A stretch of 64,000 nt of DNA. It comes from Amphirosellinia nigrospora. Lineage: Eukaryota; Ascomycota; Sordariomycetes; Xylariales; Xylariaceae. The notes beneath the pieces are model-generated. The model was not told the origin of the DNA. It made no database searches and saw only the letters and a list, made by a program, of their open reading frames with translations. Location of the stretch: assembly GCA_004123355.1 (NCBI GenBank), contig SCHM01000002.1, positions 10,141,569-10,205,568 of the forward strand, given 5' to 3'. Below are positions 35,685-48,206 of this stretch, in pieces (position 1 is the stretch's first letter; the number at the start of each line of letters is the position of its first letter). A program made the translations under genes and the position numbers.

Positions 35685-36458
35685 TGTCTATCGATCGTGA
35701 AGGGTTGGTGGCGACAGTGAATGAGGCGTTTGAGCAGTGTGCCGGCGAGAACGGTGCGACAGTCCCGTGGTGTAAGGTATCGAGGGGTGGACTGACATGA
35801 AGACCAGCCGCCAGGCTAGGGATCGAACCGAATTTAGAGCAAGGGTTAATAATTTCTAAGCAGCCTGAGGATTGTCTCCAATGCTATAATGTGGAGAACC
35901 ACGATGTGTGGGAAAATATCCAAGTCACGTACTTAGTATATTGTAGAATGGCAGCTTCAGCGTGCAACTGGTGGGATGGTGGGCTGAAGAGGCACCCATT
36001 TCATCATTTTGCAGAGACCACATTGGCATGTGAAGGACCCGAAGCTCGGGCCACGCTAATTCGAGGTTCTACTATGGGGTGGTAAGTTAATTGCGCGACT
36101 ATACCCACTTAGGGCGTTGCCCGACCAACAGCCACCCAAGCAATGATAGGCGCCGTAGTCAATAAGCTTGCGACCCTATTGTGTCAATAGATTAGCAGCC
36201 ACTTACAGTACAGTATAGCATTAATCACGTACAACGCCGGCAAGGATTCCCAATCCCGCAATTTAGCTAGCGTTCTATCTACTTATCTATGGAAATACGT
36301 CTTCTACCCTCAACATCGAGGCTTGCCAGGTTGCATTGTACCCTCTCATAACATACAAACTTCTGGCTCTCGTGCTTGCTGGCATATGCTGGCCTACGCT
36401 TCCAATATTTTGTCGCACATCGCATCGGTACCTTGATTATCTCAAGATATCATTCACA
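35685..36458. promoter_or_regulatory. Divergent promoter region, acyltransferase / kinesin-14
   Basis: This 774-base spacer lies between two divergent starts. No gene or striking motif was recognised. Confidence 0.5.
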
Positions 36459-39400
36459 ATGGAGGAAAACGTGGTATGCTACCTTCCTGCCTGCTACACG
36501 GTCGCGCCCTCACATTGACTGACTCTCTACCTAACAGTCTCGTCCTCCGGCCTCAAAAGACCGTCGAAGCTACCTCAATTTTCCACGTCGACTAGTGCTC
36601 CCGGCGGTTTATACGAGATTTCCGAGTCCCAGACCAATGCCCGCGCCCAATACACGACTGCGGGTGGGGTGAAGCGCACCGTCCCGACGCCCGGTAGGAA
36701 TAGTTTTTGTATCGTCAGCACAGCAGCAGCTCATAATGTCACAGCAGTAACATCAGACGCGAAGCGGAAACCATTGGGCCATGGTGTCGGATATTCGGGC
36801 AGACCTCATAGTATGTCGATAAGCGGTACTAAAGGTGCCAAAGGATCCTCATTAGTAGACCTAGTAAGTGATACAACTCTCGGAGGCAAAGTATTGCGAG
36901 CTTTACAATGGCGTCGTGGCTACACATCACATCAAAGAGCATCCATCTTCCCTCCGTTACTCTTCGAGACGAAGTATAGACGGCCGACAGGATGATTATC
37001 TGCACGATTCAAAACTCGTTTCTATCTACTCTGTTCGGTATATTAACCTCGTCTAGCACCAGCCAAACGGCACGAGTAATGGGCTTTCCCGGCAACTTTC
37101 CAATAGTAGCTTTGCATCCAACAACGCCTATGGCATGAGTGTTGGACCTGGCGGCCGACCTCCATCCCGATCACATACGAGGACACGATCGGCCACTAGA
37201 CCCGTCCGGCCGGCGTCTTCGATGGAGACAAGAAATGTCGCACAGGGCAGTAATGGTACATTCCCCCAGCAACTGGCTTCATCTGCTTTTGGACCTCAGG
37301 ATATCAAGAACAACCCACAGGGAAAGATACGGAAGTACCAATCTATACAGGGCCTATCAAGTTCAAAGTTGGCTTGTGCGCCAATGGAGAAAGAGCGAGA
37401 AGTCTCCTTCATGACTCGCGACCTCAAAAGATTATCACTCTGCGAGATCAATATTCCGGAGCATGGAAATCAAGCGAGTTCCAAGTACGACGCGAGTGCC
37501 GTATCGTGCTGTATGCCGCCACCTCCGAAGACTCCACACAAGTATGCAAGCACTACACCGCACGGGCCAAAATACATCGACGAAGAAATTCGCGATGGTC
37601 AAGTGGCTCCAGAAACCCCCACTGCGGGCAAGCATATTCAAGGTCTTGAATCGTCACTGAAGGCGATAAAGTCTGCTCACTTCGCACAGTCCCCTTCGCC
37701 GACCAAAGGACCGTTTGTAAATAGATTTTCTAACGTGACGAACATTGTAGTTAATGACATCGACGAGAAAGTTGGAAAAATGAACCAGCAACTGACGGAA
37801 TTCAAAAAATTTGTGGAAACTGCTGAGATCACCAGTGTTGGCATCAAGGAAGACCTTGAATTGTCGAAAAAGAGGGGTGAGTGGTGCACATGTTGACGAG
37901 ACAGCCTCTCCAGAGGAATGGTACTGACATTTCACAGTGATTGCCCTAGAAGATGAGAGAAATGCACTACAATCAGAAAAAGCAAACCTCAAAGACCAGC
38001 TCCATGATGCCGAAAGACAAGTTAGCAGACTCCAGTATAACCTGGAAGAGCAACTGGACCGGTATGAGCGACGGTGCAAAATTCTGGAAGAGGATCATAT
38101 CAGAGAGCTCGAAAAACGAACGGAGCAGTTCAAGAGAGAGATTGACAAGAACGAAAAACTTCAACAGGAATTCGAAAGTCGTTGCGGCGCTGAGGCCGAA
38201 GCTCGTCTGGAGAGTTTATCACAAGATAACAAGGAGTTGCGAAGTGTTGCCGAAAGACAGAAGCGGGATTATGAACATGAAGTCCGACTGCTCCAAGAGG
38301 CCATCCAACGACGCGATAGTGACTTGCGAAGGATCGAGGAGGAGCTGCGGAAGGCGAACAACGAAAAGTTTGAACTACAGACCCAGATTCATGGGAACAA
38401 CGAAACCATCGAACGGCTCAGGAAGAGAGCTGAAGATGCCGAGGAGAGGCTTTCCAAAGACAAGGGACATCTCGGCGGGCAAATCAGCCTATTGAGCTCC
38501 ACAATAGACTTGAAATCGGAACGTATCCAAACACTAGAGGAGAACTCGAAGAAATTACAGGCCGATTGCGAGCTCAAGATCCAAAGCATCAGGTTGGCAG
38601 CGGAAAGACAAATTGCCGAGGAGACAGCCTCGCTGAGAGAGAGATTGGTCAAGGAAGAGGAAAGACGCCACAAGCTTTTCGAACAAGTGCAAGAGCTCAA
38701 GGGCAACATTCGAGTCATGTGCCGTATTAAGCCACCGTCAGGTTCCGCCAAAGATTCCTTAATACCGTTCAAGCCGCAGTGGAATGAGATCGATGAGGAC
38801 AAAATCGACGGACTGACCATCCCCACAGTCAGGGAGGACCCAACAGAGCCTGGGAAGATGTTGCCCGGAAAGCCACGGGACTTCAACTTTGAACGCGTGT
38901 TCGATGAGACGTGCACCAACGGTGACGTATTTGACGAGATTAGTCAGCTCGTGCAATCCGTCATGGATGGGAAGAAAGTGTGTATCTTCTGCTACGGCCA
39001 GACGGGCTCGGGCAAGACATTTACCATGAGCAAGCGCACGGGAGACGGTGACGACGGCGTCATCCCCAGAACCCAGGGCATGATCTTCGGCGAAATGGAG
39101 CGGCTGAAGGAGCTGGGCTGGGAGTACACAGTGGAGGGCAGCTACCTCGAGGTCTACCAGGACAAGCTCTACGACTTGCTCGCGTCGCGGCACTCCAAGC
39201 CCGAGCCGCTGGCCGTGGATTCGATCGGTGACGAGCTCAAGATCAAGGGGCACGACTTCACGCTGCTTAACGATGCGGCGGATCTCGATGCCATGATCAA
39301 GACGGCCGACGCCAACCGGCGCGTGGCGGCCACGGTGAAGAACGACCGCTCCTCGCGCTCGCACTCGATCCTCGTGCTCAAGGTCAATGGCATCAAGCGG

Positions 39401-39843
39401 GACGAGAACGGAGACGTGATCAAGACGCGCAAGGGCACGCTGAACCTGATCGATTTGGCTGGCTCCGAAAAGCCCGACAAGAACGGCCCGCCCCAGGGTT
39501 ACAAGGAGGGTGTTGAAATCAACAGCTCCCTCAGTTACTTACGCACCGTCCTATCTAGCCTCGGCCAGGGCAAGACGGAAGGCGTCGATTTTAGGTCGTA
39601 TACCTTGACGCAACTCCTCCGCCCTTCCTTAGGCAAGGGATGCAGGACGCTCATGTTTGTCATGGTTAGTCCGCTCAAAGAGAATGAGAATGAGACCATT
39701 CGTAGTTTGGAGTTTGCAAGAGATGTAAGTGAAATAGTTCAATCGACATATCCGATTGTTGGATCGAGGCAATACACTGACACATGACACAGGCCCAAAA
39801 AGTGAAGATGGGCGGCAACGGCGCGGCCAGATCCAAGAAATAG
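36459..39843 (+). CDS. klpA: Kinesin-14, C-terminal minus-end motor (KlpA/Kar3 type)
   Basis: Five exons are proposed: 36459..36473 (15 nt, MEENV), 36538..36863, 37057..37876, 37938..39724 and 39793..39843. They give about 999 residues. The basic, Ser-rich N-terminal tail includes SRSHTRTRSATRPVRPASS. A long coiled coil runs from about IALEDERNALQSEKANLKDQ to EERRHKLFEQVQELKG. The neck-motor junction is ELKGNIRVMCRIKP, typical of minus-end kinesins. Motor motifs are the P-loop GQTGSGKT, switch I NDRSSRSHS and switch II LIDLAGSE. Such motors slide and bundle spindle microtubules, and KlpA opposes kinesin-5 in Aspergillus. A tail after the motor reads AQKVKMGGNGAARSKK. One base seems missing near 36550, where the second exon leaves the frame of MEENVSRPP; an extra G gives GLKRPSKLPQFS. 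The motor itself is intact. Confidence 0.93.
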
Positions 39844-40413
39844 CTCTAGAGATGATGCTCTCTGTCCAGTTCAAGTTCTGCAAATCGCATTTCATGAAGC
39901 ATGTGTGTATATAACATACCCTTTCGATATTTGTTTGGGGTTGAGGGAAAGGGAAGGATACCTGGTAAAGTTTTCTAGAAGCTGCTGGGAACTGGGGTTT
40001 TGCTGCACGTGTTGCTGTGCGTGCTGGTTGGGACGGAGTTTCTTGCGCGAAGCACGTGATTAAAAATGAAATGAAATGTTGTCTGTCTAAAAGCGTTACG
40101 AGTATTACTGTAAAGTATATTTGCATGTAGAGGAGATGCCTACGGGACAGAAAGGGTTGCAGTAAGGGACCAAAGGTTCAAATCCTAGCTGTGAATCCAG
40201 TGCGTGTGGCGTAATGAGACATACTTGAAGCGCCACTCAACTTCTATGAAGTCTTCCGAGCGCCAAGGATAGTCGTGTGAAATATACAGGAACTCTATTG
40301 GGTCCTCTCATTGCCTTATGAGATTGGCAACTATCATATCTGGGTGATATTATACAATAGGCGTGTTGCCCGGTATCAACCAATTCTCAATGATCTCAAT
40401 CACATCATCAAGC
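39844..40413. other. Intergenic spacer between convergent genes
   Basis: These 570 bases contain the 3' flanks of the kinesin and DUF2855 genes. A GGTTCAAATCCT sequence near 40175 resembles a tRNA T-arm, but no cloverleaf can be built around it. Confidence 0.55.
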
Positions 40414-41702
40414 TTACAACTTATAAACCAACCCCTCACTGGGCAAGACCTCACCGCGCGCGAGGCGGTCCCAGCCATTAACGACATCCTTCATGCCCTC
40501 GCCCATGAGACACCCAACCCCTTGATACCCCGGTCACGGAACTGCTCCCACGACCGCGCTTCCTCGGCCCAGTACTTGTCCTCCCGAGCGTCTTCATCGC
40601 GCGCCGCCTCATGTCATCCGCGTTGACCCGCGTCGCGGGTACGGCGGCGTCTGCTGAGACATGGCCGCGACCTGCGCGACGGCCGACGGGTCCAGGACCG
40701 CGGAGCCGACGCCGACGAAGAGGAACTTGTCCTTGCCATACTTCTCCGCCAGCGCGGCGGCCCAGCGCGGACCCACGCCCGCGCGGCCGCCGAAGTCGAA
40801 GACCACGACCCTCGTACTCGTACTCGCGTCTGCTGCGCCCGCGCCAGCGACCGCAGCCACGGGGTCTGCGGCGCTCGTGAGGATCACCTTGTCGTAGGCG
40901 CCGGTCCCTTGCACGAAAGCCTGCGAGGACTCGCTCGACACGCCGATGATCTGCCGCGGGCGGCCCTCGGCCTCGCTCCGCTGTGCGAGTAACGATGCGA
41001 AGATGGCGGCGGCCTTGGACCCCGGGGCGAAGATGAGGACCGTGGCGTCGCGCAAGTCGGCCTCCTTCGCGCTCCACGGGGCGTCGTCCGGCCCCGGCGC
41101 CGGCGCCACCACGCGGCTCGCGTCCGAGGAGAACACGAGGCCGGCCATCAGGAAGGCCGTCGCGTGCATGACGCGGAGCACGGCGTCGTGCGCGATGGCC
41201 GGCGTCTTCTGCGCGATGGCGGCCCCCCGCCCCGACGAGGCGGTGTACACGAAGTACCGGTTGTAGATGGGCATCACGTGCTGCCTGTACGTGTTGGTCA
41301 CGAAGACCTGGTCCGGGATGTTCTCGTGCAGACGGACCTGGAGGTCCTGTGCGAGGGTGCCGAGCGGCACGTAGCCCCATAGGTGGCTCCCCCGCGGGAT
41401 CGAGGGGACTGTGCTCTCGAGGACCTCGGCGTAGCCCCAGGCGCTGATACGTCCGTACTTAGAGGGGTCGTTGTACGGGGCCGGCGTCCCCTCGGGAGCG
41501 GGTGGACGTCCCACCAGTTTAGGAGCGTGCCTAGCGCCGCGTAGGTGAAGTTGTTCACCGTTAGGCTGAGCACGGCGGTGCGCAGGCGCAGCGAGGAGGG
41601 TCCTAGGGGTGGGTAGGGGATGGCATTGGGGAAGGGCACGAGCGCTTGCTGGAAGTAGTTCTTCTTGTCTAGGATCTGGACGGTGGGGATCTCATCGGCC
41701 AT
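40414..41702 (-). CDS. DUF2855 family protein, frame-broken
   Basis: The protein starts MADEIPTVQILDKKNYFQQA. It continues through LTVNNFTYAALGTLLNWWDV, YNDPSKYGRISAWGYAEVLE, RGSHLWGYVPLGTLAQDLQV and NTYRQHVMPIYNRYFVY, a layout I recognise as DUF2855 (PF11017), a family of unknown function in fungi and bacteria. The second half contains a Rossmann-like stretch with SKAAAIFASLLAQ, RVVVFDFGGRAGVG and FLFVGVGSAV. Its C-terminus is split over three frames: RVNADDMRRRA, DKYWAEEARSWEQFRDRG and GMKDVVNGWDRLARGEVLPS, ending at 40414. Frame changes lie near 41495 (one C missing from a C run), 40636, 40598 and 40505. About 430 residues if restored. The gene is strikingly GC-rich, which also creates long unreal open frames on the other strand. 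Confidence 0.8.
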
Positions 41703-42509
41703 GGTGACGGTGGTGATGAAACTACCTAGTCTCTGTACGTGTTTACGGGGAATGGGTGAGTGGTGAGTGGTGAGATTCCGAGACGCAAATACTTTTGCGA
41801 ATGGATTCGTATGCGGATGGCAAAGATGATGGGTTTCTCTTCAAGTTACCCCTTTATGTATTGCGATGTCGTGTCACTGTGTGCTCTTATAAGTTGCCGT
41901 TGCCACAATGCTCTCACATATAAGCAGCCGAGGCACTGGGTGAGAATAGTGAAGCCATCCCCGCTCATCCCGAGGACTTCGTCCATGGAGCGGAGTCTGT
42001 AGCGGAGACAGTGGGTCAATCTGACTCGGCGCAGTGGGTTGGCCCGTAATCCGTTTCCCCGTCGGGTCGATCTCTCGCATTCGGATACACCTGGCGTTGC
42101 TTACCTTGTTCAGAGGTAACGAGCACCGACCAGTCAGACAAAGTTGCAAAGTTGAACGCGAATAACCTTAACATACTTGAACTTTTATGTTGAGCACGGG
42201 TTCCGCTAGAGATAGAACAGCACTCACGTCAACACTGATATAAAATACGAAAAAAAGGAGTCCTTGCGCAATTCTGCGGCGTTTATTTCTCACAACCATG
42301 AAGAACGCCGGGTTCGGGTTCGGGCCAAATCTCTATCATGATATTAGATGCCACGGAAGTCCATGGAAGTCTATCATAAAATACCGTCTGAACGGTTTGA
42401 GACGAGGCATTCTCTAACCCCCACAGATGGTTCCTCTTAATCCGGATATAGCGGTCTAATCGTCAAAGACAAATAACATGCCAGCCACAATCACCCAATA
42501 TCAAGACTA
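41703..42509. other. Intergenic spacer
   Basis: About 800 bases between the DUF2855 start and the cutinase stop, both on the minus strand. It contains the DUF2855 promoter. No gene recognised. Confidence 0.55.
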
Positions 42510-43844
42510 TCAACCCGAGCCTCCCGTCGCCGCTGGAATCGGAGGGAACGCAACCAGCTTTGTAGGGACCTAGTTTTCAGCGTCAGTTATCAACTTTCAA
42601 GACATTGTTCGTGAGGGTCCCAAGCTTCAAGCCAGGGTCCCGATCCAGGAACGGAAACCCAGATTCCAAAAAATCAGATCCCCAAAACAAAAAGACAACG
42701 ACAGAGAATGACTCACAGGCCGATCCTCATCGATCCCAGGCCCCAGTTCACCGACATCCGAGAGATCCACGGCGAGGCTGCCGTTCGGCCAGGGGTCGGC
42801 GACGTTGGCCGCGAGCACCGTCTGCGCGAGGAACAGCGTCGCCGTCGGCACCCATTTCACGTAGTCCCAGTGGACCGGGAAGATGGGCACCATGTAGCCC
42901 GCGCAGATGATGTCCCCGCGTTGCAGATGATCAGCGTCTGGTTCGCCGGGTAGCCCCCTATCCGCCCGCCGTCCTGCAGCGTCTGCGTGTCTCCGAACGT
43001 CACCACCCCCGCGATACGTGCCCGCGTCTCGGGCGGTAGCGCCTCGATGGCTCGGTGGACTATGGCCGCGCCTTGGCTGTTGTTGGTTGGCATGTTAGTA
43101 GGTATGAGGCGCATGATTTACTCATGTTGTAGTACTTTCTGTCATTTTCCCCCTTCTCATTCTCCATATTTCGTGCGCTTAGGGCTCTTTATTGGAAAAG
43201 GGCGGGTAGAAAAGGTCCATCCTTACCTATAACCAGATACCACGATCTTGGAATGATTACAAGCCGCTGCCGAAGTTATGATGGCTTGCACTACACACCA
43301 GTTCTAGTCAGTAATCATGCCTACTACTGATACAGAGCGTTGGGTGCGGCATCATCACCACAACACCAACTCCAAGCCAGAAGAGCACCGCTTACTATCG
43401 TATATGCCCCAAGGCGGCGCGCCACCAGGGTAATAATTGCCATCAATGAGGCCGTAATAATCCACGCCTGCGTCGCGACGTTCGTCACACCGAACACGGT
43501 CTTGAGCCCATCGGATAGATTTGGACCGATAGTGGTGCCCTGCGCACGCCCAGGAAAGCATCATCAGCGAAGTACCATTATCAGACAATTCCTAACCAGT
43601 GTCACCGTAACCGTCCAAGGGATTTCATGCCTCAAGTAAACGCGTGTTTACGTACCAGGTTCCCCGGCTCGTATGTCGCCTTGGCAAAGACGAAGATGAT
43701 AGGCCGGCAGCCGTACTGCTGCAGCTCCGACGACCACCAACCGACGGACCAGGCCTGGCGGGCGTGGTGCGACGCCGGGGCCGAGATGGCCGGGCTACCG
43801 AGCCATAGGAGGAGGGGCAAAACCACCTTTATCATCCTTTCCAT
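42510..43844 (-). CDS. Secreted cutinase-family serine esterase
   Basis: Five exons, 43844..43656, 43539..43398, 43284..43227, 43076..42717 and 42569..42510, give about 269 residues. A signal peptide is evident (IKVVLPLLLWLGSPAISA). The mature start has GCRPIIFVFAKATYEPGN, the first cutinase strand. The nucleophile motif GYSQG is assembled across an intron: GY ends exon 3 and the Ser codon is split. The catalytic Asp and His are probably in NAGDIICAG and in PVHWDY. Cutinases hydrolyse the plant polyester cutin or short-chain esters, and this one would be secreted. Introns 2 to 4 join in phase and add strong support. Frame changes lie near 43466 (one G missing, VATQ to GVDYYGLID) and at 42913-42916 (GGGG run; one more G gives NAGD). 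The last 20-codon exon is the least certain. Confidence 0.87.
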
Positions 43845-45997
43845 CTTGGCGCTCTCTCCTCGATGTCCTCCTCTCAGAGTTGTGACTGGCGGACGGACGA
43901 TGCGAGTAAATCGGAGGGGGATGCAAGTTGCCTGATATGGAAAATCGAAAGCTGGCGGAGGTCGTGTGCTGCATTAAGGCCGTCCGAGTGTTATAGGCAG
44001 GCCCGCTTCCGATCCCCAACGACAGCCACAGTGAATACCGACGGGCCCCGTCAGCGCGATCAACACCTCGGGCCGAGTCATGAGTGAGAAGCGCGGCTTT
44101 TCCTGTTTCTATTCGCCTGGTGGCGTCTAGTTCAAGCTCGAGGCAAGTAAAATAGAGCGATACAGATCGTCAGGAACAGCGTGGATCATCATGGGGATCT
44201 CAAAAAGCCCAGCAAAAAACCTTCGCTATTTCGATCTGGGGGTACGATATGTATCGGAATCGTCCACCCAACGAACGGGAAACGATCATCATTATGCATT
44301 TACCTTGCCCTGCGTAGCCCTTCGATCGCGCAATGTTTCGCGACCATCTATCTATCTATATCTATCATATATATTAAACGTCTAGAATGCTTTTCTAGAC
44401 GCCGTGTGACCACGCCCCCAGGTTTACCCCTTTCGGGCAACACCAAGTGTGTACGTTACACTCAGGGTCCAGCGATAAAAACGCGCGATTAAATCAATCC
44501 AATATATATGCCTGGGTATGTACGCGGACGCCACGGCTTCCAATTTTAGAATCCCGTTATCCGGCTATAAGGGTTTCATGTGTACGACCATCCAGCTTGC
44601 TTCCTCAGCACAGCCATGGGCTGAAAGTGCCACGCATGTCATGCTGCGCTGAATTAACTAGAAGAAGCTTTCATCTCGCGAGTTCGTTATGATAGTTCAT
44701 AGGATTTCTCATATATAGTATTATTGCAGGGCATCGCTGCCGCCTTCCTATCCTCTTATTCAGGCATAGTGCAGCGACGCGTCTTACACACGCATCTGGA
44801 TAAATACGCCGCCCCCCTGTGTTGTCCACATATAAACAGGCGAGATGCTCCGCACGGGTTGATGGCCATCCATCGGCAAATCGTTAAAACATTATTCACG
44901 TGCCGTGGAAATCCGGTTATGACTAGTATTTATGCCGGCATTCTCATATAGGTCAGGCATGCTATCCGAACCTAGAGGCTTTGACGACGGCACATGACCC
45001 AGGTACACTTTGCAAACAACATAGTTTGTGGCGATTGAGCAATTGAGCCTCGTTAAACACGATTAGATAATCCAACATAGAAGCTTAAGTCATACAGAGG
45101 AGTAATGGGTGTCTTCGCCCCAAAATCCCTCTTTCTGGCTCATAATCATAATACAAGGCTGATATCGGGGCAATTCCATCGAGCATTACCAACAGAACTA
45201 AAATGGGTGTCTGGGTCCAGCAATCGCTTTTTCTTTCGCAGCAGGAAATTGTTGACTTGTCTCTATGACAGGAGCGTAGGCTAAGTGACGGACAGATGAT
45301 AAGAATACCATATTGTTTGCTATCTAATGCCAACTTGCTACGCTGTACAAGCCTTGTACACACCCGTCTCCATCATTTATACTTAATCCAAAATCTTTAA
45401 TCATCTCGCTAATCATCACTTCCGCTCCATGCTTCCCTCCCCTTACACGCGATGCATCATCATCACGGTATGTCCAAATAAGTTTCCTCCTCTTAACCAA
45501 GAGACATTTCGTCCACACAAACTCCTATAATATGCCAAATAAATGGCTGAGAATCTGGAAGATTCCGAACCATATCATGATACAAAATGCGGGTCCTTAA
45601 GACATCCCCATATTCCATAAGCGCCAATGTAGTGGATACAAAAGAGACCAAGGGGGGAGCTAACAAAGGGAAAGGCTCTCTTGTCAAATCCCGACGAGTG
45701 TTGTGGAGATTTCGGGTGACAAGGATGGATTGAATCCCAGTGCTTTTATCCTCCCATGAGGAGACTGGGACTCCAGAACGAAGGCATATATAACCTTCGA
45801 TGCGTCCATATAGCTCAAAAACGGCAATAACCGAATCAAAATAATATATATACAAGAAAAGCAATGAGGGAAGCGACTAGGATACGTCGATCCCTAAAAC
45901 CCTTAAGGGCTTGGTGGCATGCGTCGCACGCTGGATAAAGGGGCCGTACAGTGGCAAAAAGGTGTTTGTTGGAATGTATGGGTCAGCCTCTCAAAGG
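43845..45997. other. Intergenic spacer
   Basis: The 2.15 kb spacer holds the cutinase promoter and the 3' flank of the COL-26-type regulator gene. A CTAT-rich simple repeat lies at 44346-44376, and the flanking DNA is visibly TA-rich. The 123-residue open frame at 45493-45864 (minus) has no recognisable content. Confidence 0.5.
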
Positions 45998-48206
45998 CTA
46001 TGGCAAGCTGCTGAAATCCATTTCGGGCTGCATCTGTCGTAGAGACATTGAATTCATCGCAATGTCCCTGAATTAGCCCGTTGCAAGGCATGGAAATCGC
46101 CCACCGTTCTCGGTATTTGAGTGGGTTGATGTTGGTGTATTATGAAGCTATTGGTCCGTTGAGGAGCAGGCCGATGCATGATGTTGTTCATCATGTTCTG
46201 ATTTGATTGATTGTAGGGTTGATTTGCGGCTGGCCTACATTAACGTAGTTTGTCGTTTGATTTAATCCGTTGCCGAGATTGTTGTGCATATCGACCGACA
46301 TTTGACTGTTCATATGATGATTTTGATTTATATTTGGGGGACCATGCTGTGAATCTGGTGTTGATGAGACTGCTGGTTATTCATTGTTCCTGGTTGGCCA
46401 AGGAGGATTGCTGTGGCTGGCCCATCGGACTCATCAGTATGTCAGGCATCGCATTGAAATCTGCGCTAGGAGGGTATTCCCCGTGAGGAGACATGACAGC
46501 GGGGGAGCTGGCCATCGGTAAGGAGATTTCAAATCGGATCCGGCGGTAGAGCTGTTCGAGTCTACTGCGGGAATGTCCTGCAAATGCGGCACCGAATTTG
46601 ATGTGTATGGTTCCGTCTTGAAGTCGGTCAACATTGCTGGCTGAGCCATTCCAGCGTTGCCAAATCCATCGAATATGTCGATATTGGCCATACAAGCATT
46701 CTCTGGGGCGCGCTGGAGCATTGGATTCGCTAGACGAGGCAGCACATCATGGACTTTGTCTAGAAGTAGTGGGAGGAAGTGATGATCGCCACTTCGGAGG
46801 CTCGATAGTATCTGGAGGAGTGAGTTAAGATGTTCGCGAGGGCCCATAGTGAAAGGGTCGGGAGAGGCGGGTTGCATTGCAAGGACATCTGTCAGGACAC
46901 ATGCGATATCCAGCAATTTAGCAACCAGCGGCACCCCTAATAGCTCTGTGCTCTGTGTCTGGAATTGGGAAGTCATAGACATCAATTCGCGCGACATATC
47001 GATCTGATAGTGTAGTTGATCTTGGCCGTTCTGGGGAATGCACCCGTGTTGCATGTTCAACTGCCAGACAGCAGGCTTTAACCACTGCTGGATCAGCCGC
47101 TGATCGGTCTCTCGTCCATTCATCATCGTCGCATTCATATCGGAAAACTGTTTCCGTAGGACTCCGAGGTACGATGAAGAGCATTCGTTTCGAGTTTTAT
47201 TCCAAAGCGTGATAAATGTATCGTCGAATGGACGAAACAAGCTGACCAGCAAAAGATAACCGCTCAACTGATGGGCCAACGGGTCCGAAGGATCATCACT
47301 GACAGACGGAAGATTGATCGAAGCCTGCAAAGTTAAAGGTCGACCACGCTGCAAGGCATAGGCCCTTGATGAGGTTAGCTTGTCGGTCACTACCACTACT
47401 ATCTGGCATCAAATTGGCATACCTTTCAGTCACAAACAACAACCAGTAAAGGCGGCGGCGGCGGGACGACTCCACGTTGTCGAATTGCATATATGACTCC
47501 TCCTTCGTCATTCCACACATGAGGGCCAATGTTGTAGCCTCACGGAGATAGAACCAAGCTTTTTCATGCATCTCGAGAGCGTAATACGAACAAAAGAGGA
47601 AGTAGCTCGTGCATAACGTATTCAGCGTGGGCGATTCCAGATAATCTAGGCCCCTGCGCACTCGAATAGCCTCTTCCATCAAAAGCGTGCCTGAAACGAT
47701 GTGGGCCCCTGGCATGTGTTCAAGCATCGGGTCTCCGCAAGGCAGACTCATGCCTGGTTGAAACATCATGTAGGCAGAGAGCGACGTAAGCAGACAGTAC
47801 GTGTCGGCGTTCTGATCCATAAACATGCACTGCTGCTCGAGGCGATGGCGATTAAGGACGGGCATGATCGAATACATGTTGGCGAAAAAGAATTCGATGG
47901 CTTCCTTGACCATTTCGGGTGCCAGGAGGCCAGGCGTCGGCGCCAGAGAAGGTGAATTGCATGGTGGGCTACACAAGCGCCGTTTAACCGACTCTGGACT
48001 TTGGCTGAAAGACTCGTCTGTCGCTGGGTCTCGCGCAATTCGCTGATCACCTTGGCCCTCGAACCTTTCGGGCCCTTCTTCTGCGGAATAGCGTTGTATG
48101 TGCAAGTCAGCTGGGCAGACGAGCAATTGCGGCACGGGTTGATGCCATCGCACTTCACCTTGCGACGGTGGCAGGCGTCGCAGGCCCTCTTCACGGCGGT
48201 CGACAT
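45998..48206 (-). CDS. col-26: Zn2Cys6 transcription factor, COL-26/BglR (AmyR-related) type, frame-broken
   Basis: The N-terminus has a Zn2Cys6 cluster (RACDACHRRKVKCDGINPC, then RNCSSAQLTC) followed by YNAIPQKKGPKGSRAKVISE, a signature of the AmyR/COL-26/BglR group. The fungal regulatory domain follows: PTPGLLAPEMVKEAIEFFFA, MEEAIRVRRGLDYLESPTLN and YALQRGRPLTLQASINLPS. The tail is Gln/Asn/Met-rich and ends MNSMSLRQMQPEMDFSSLP. COL-26 in Neurospora and BglR in Trichoderma adjust cellulase, amylase and sugar-sensing responses to glucose; the same role is inferred. A 58-nt intron (47422..47365) lies within TER-AYAL. Frame changes are at about 47980, 46521, 46390, 46340 (CCCCC, where six C are expected), 46185 and 46050. 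About 718 residues if restored. Confidence 0.85.

Noticed and set aside
35795-35850. tRNA-like GGTTCGATCCC on the minus strand
   Set aside because: The T stem does not pair and no upstream cloverleaf can be drawn.
40165-40200. tRNA-like T-arm (GGTTCAAATCCT)
   Set aside because: The flanking bases do not form a five-base T stem, and no acceptor, D or anticodon stems fit.
40478-41380. Long minus-strand frame of 300 codons, and plus-strand frames at 40611-41382, inside the DUF2855 gene
   Set aside because: They are by-products of high GC content. Only the frames carrying DUF2855 sequence look like protein.
31005-48206. Secondary-metabolite or defence gene cluster
   Set aside because: No PKS, NRPS, terpene synthase, NLR or HET-domain genes are present. 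The genes are unrelated housekeeping and signalling functions.
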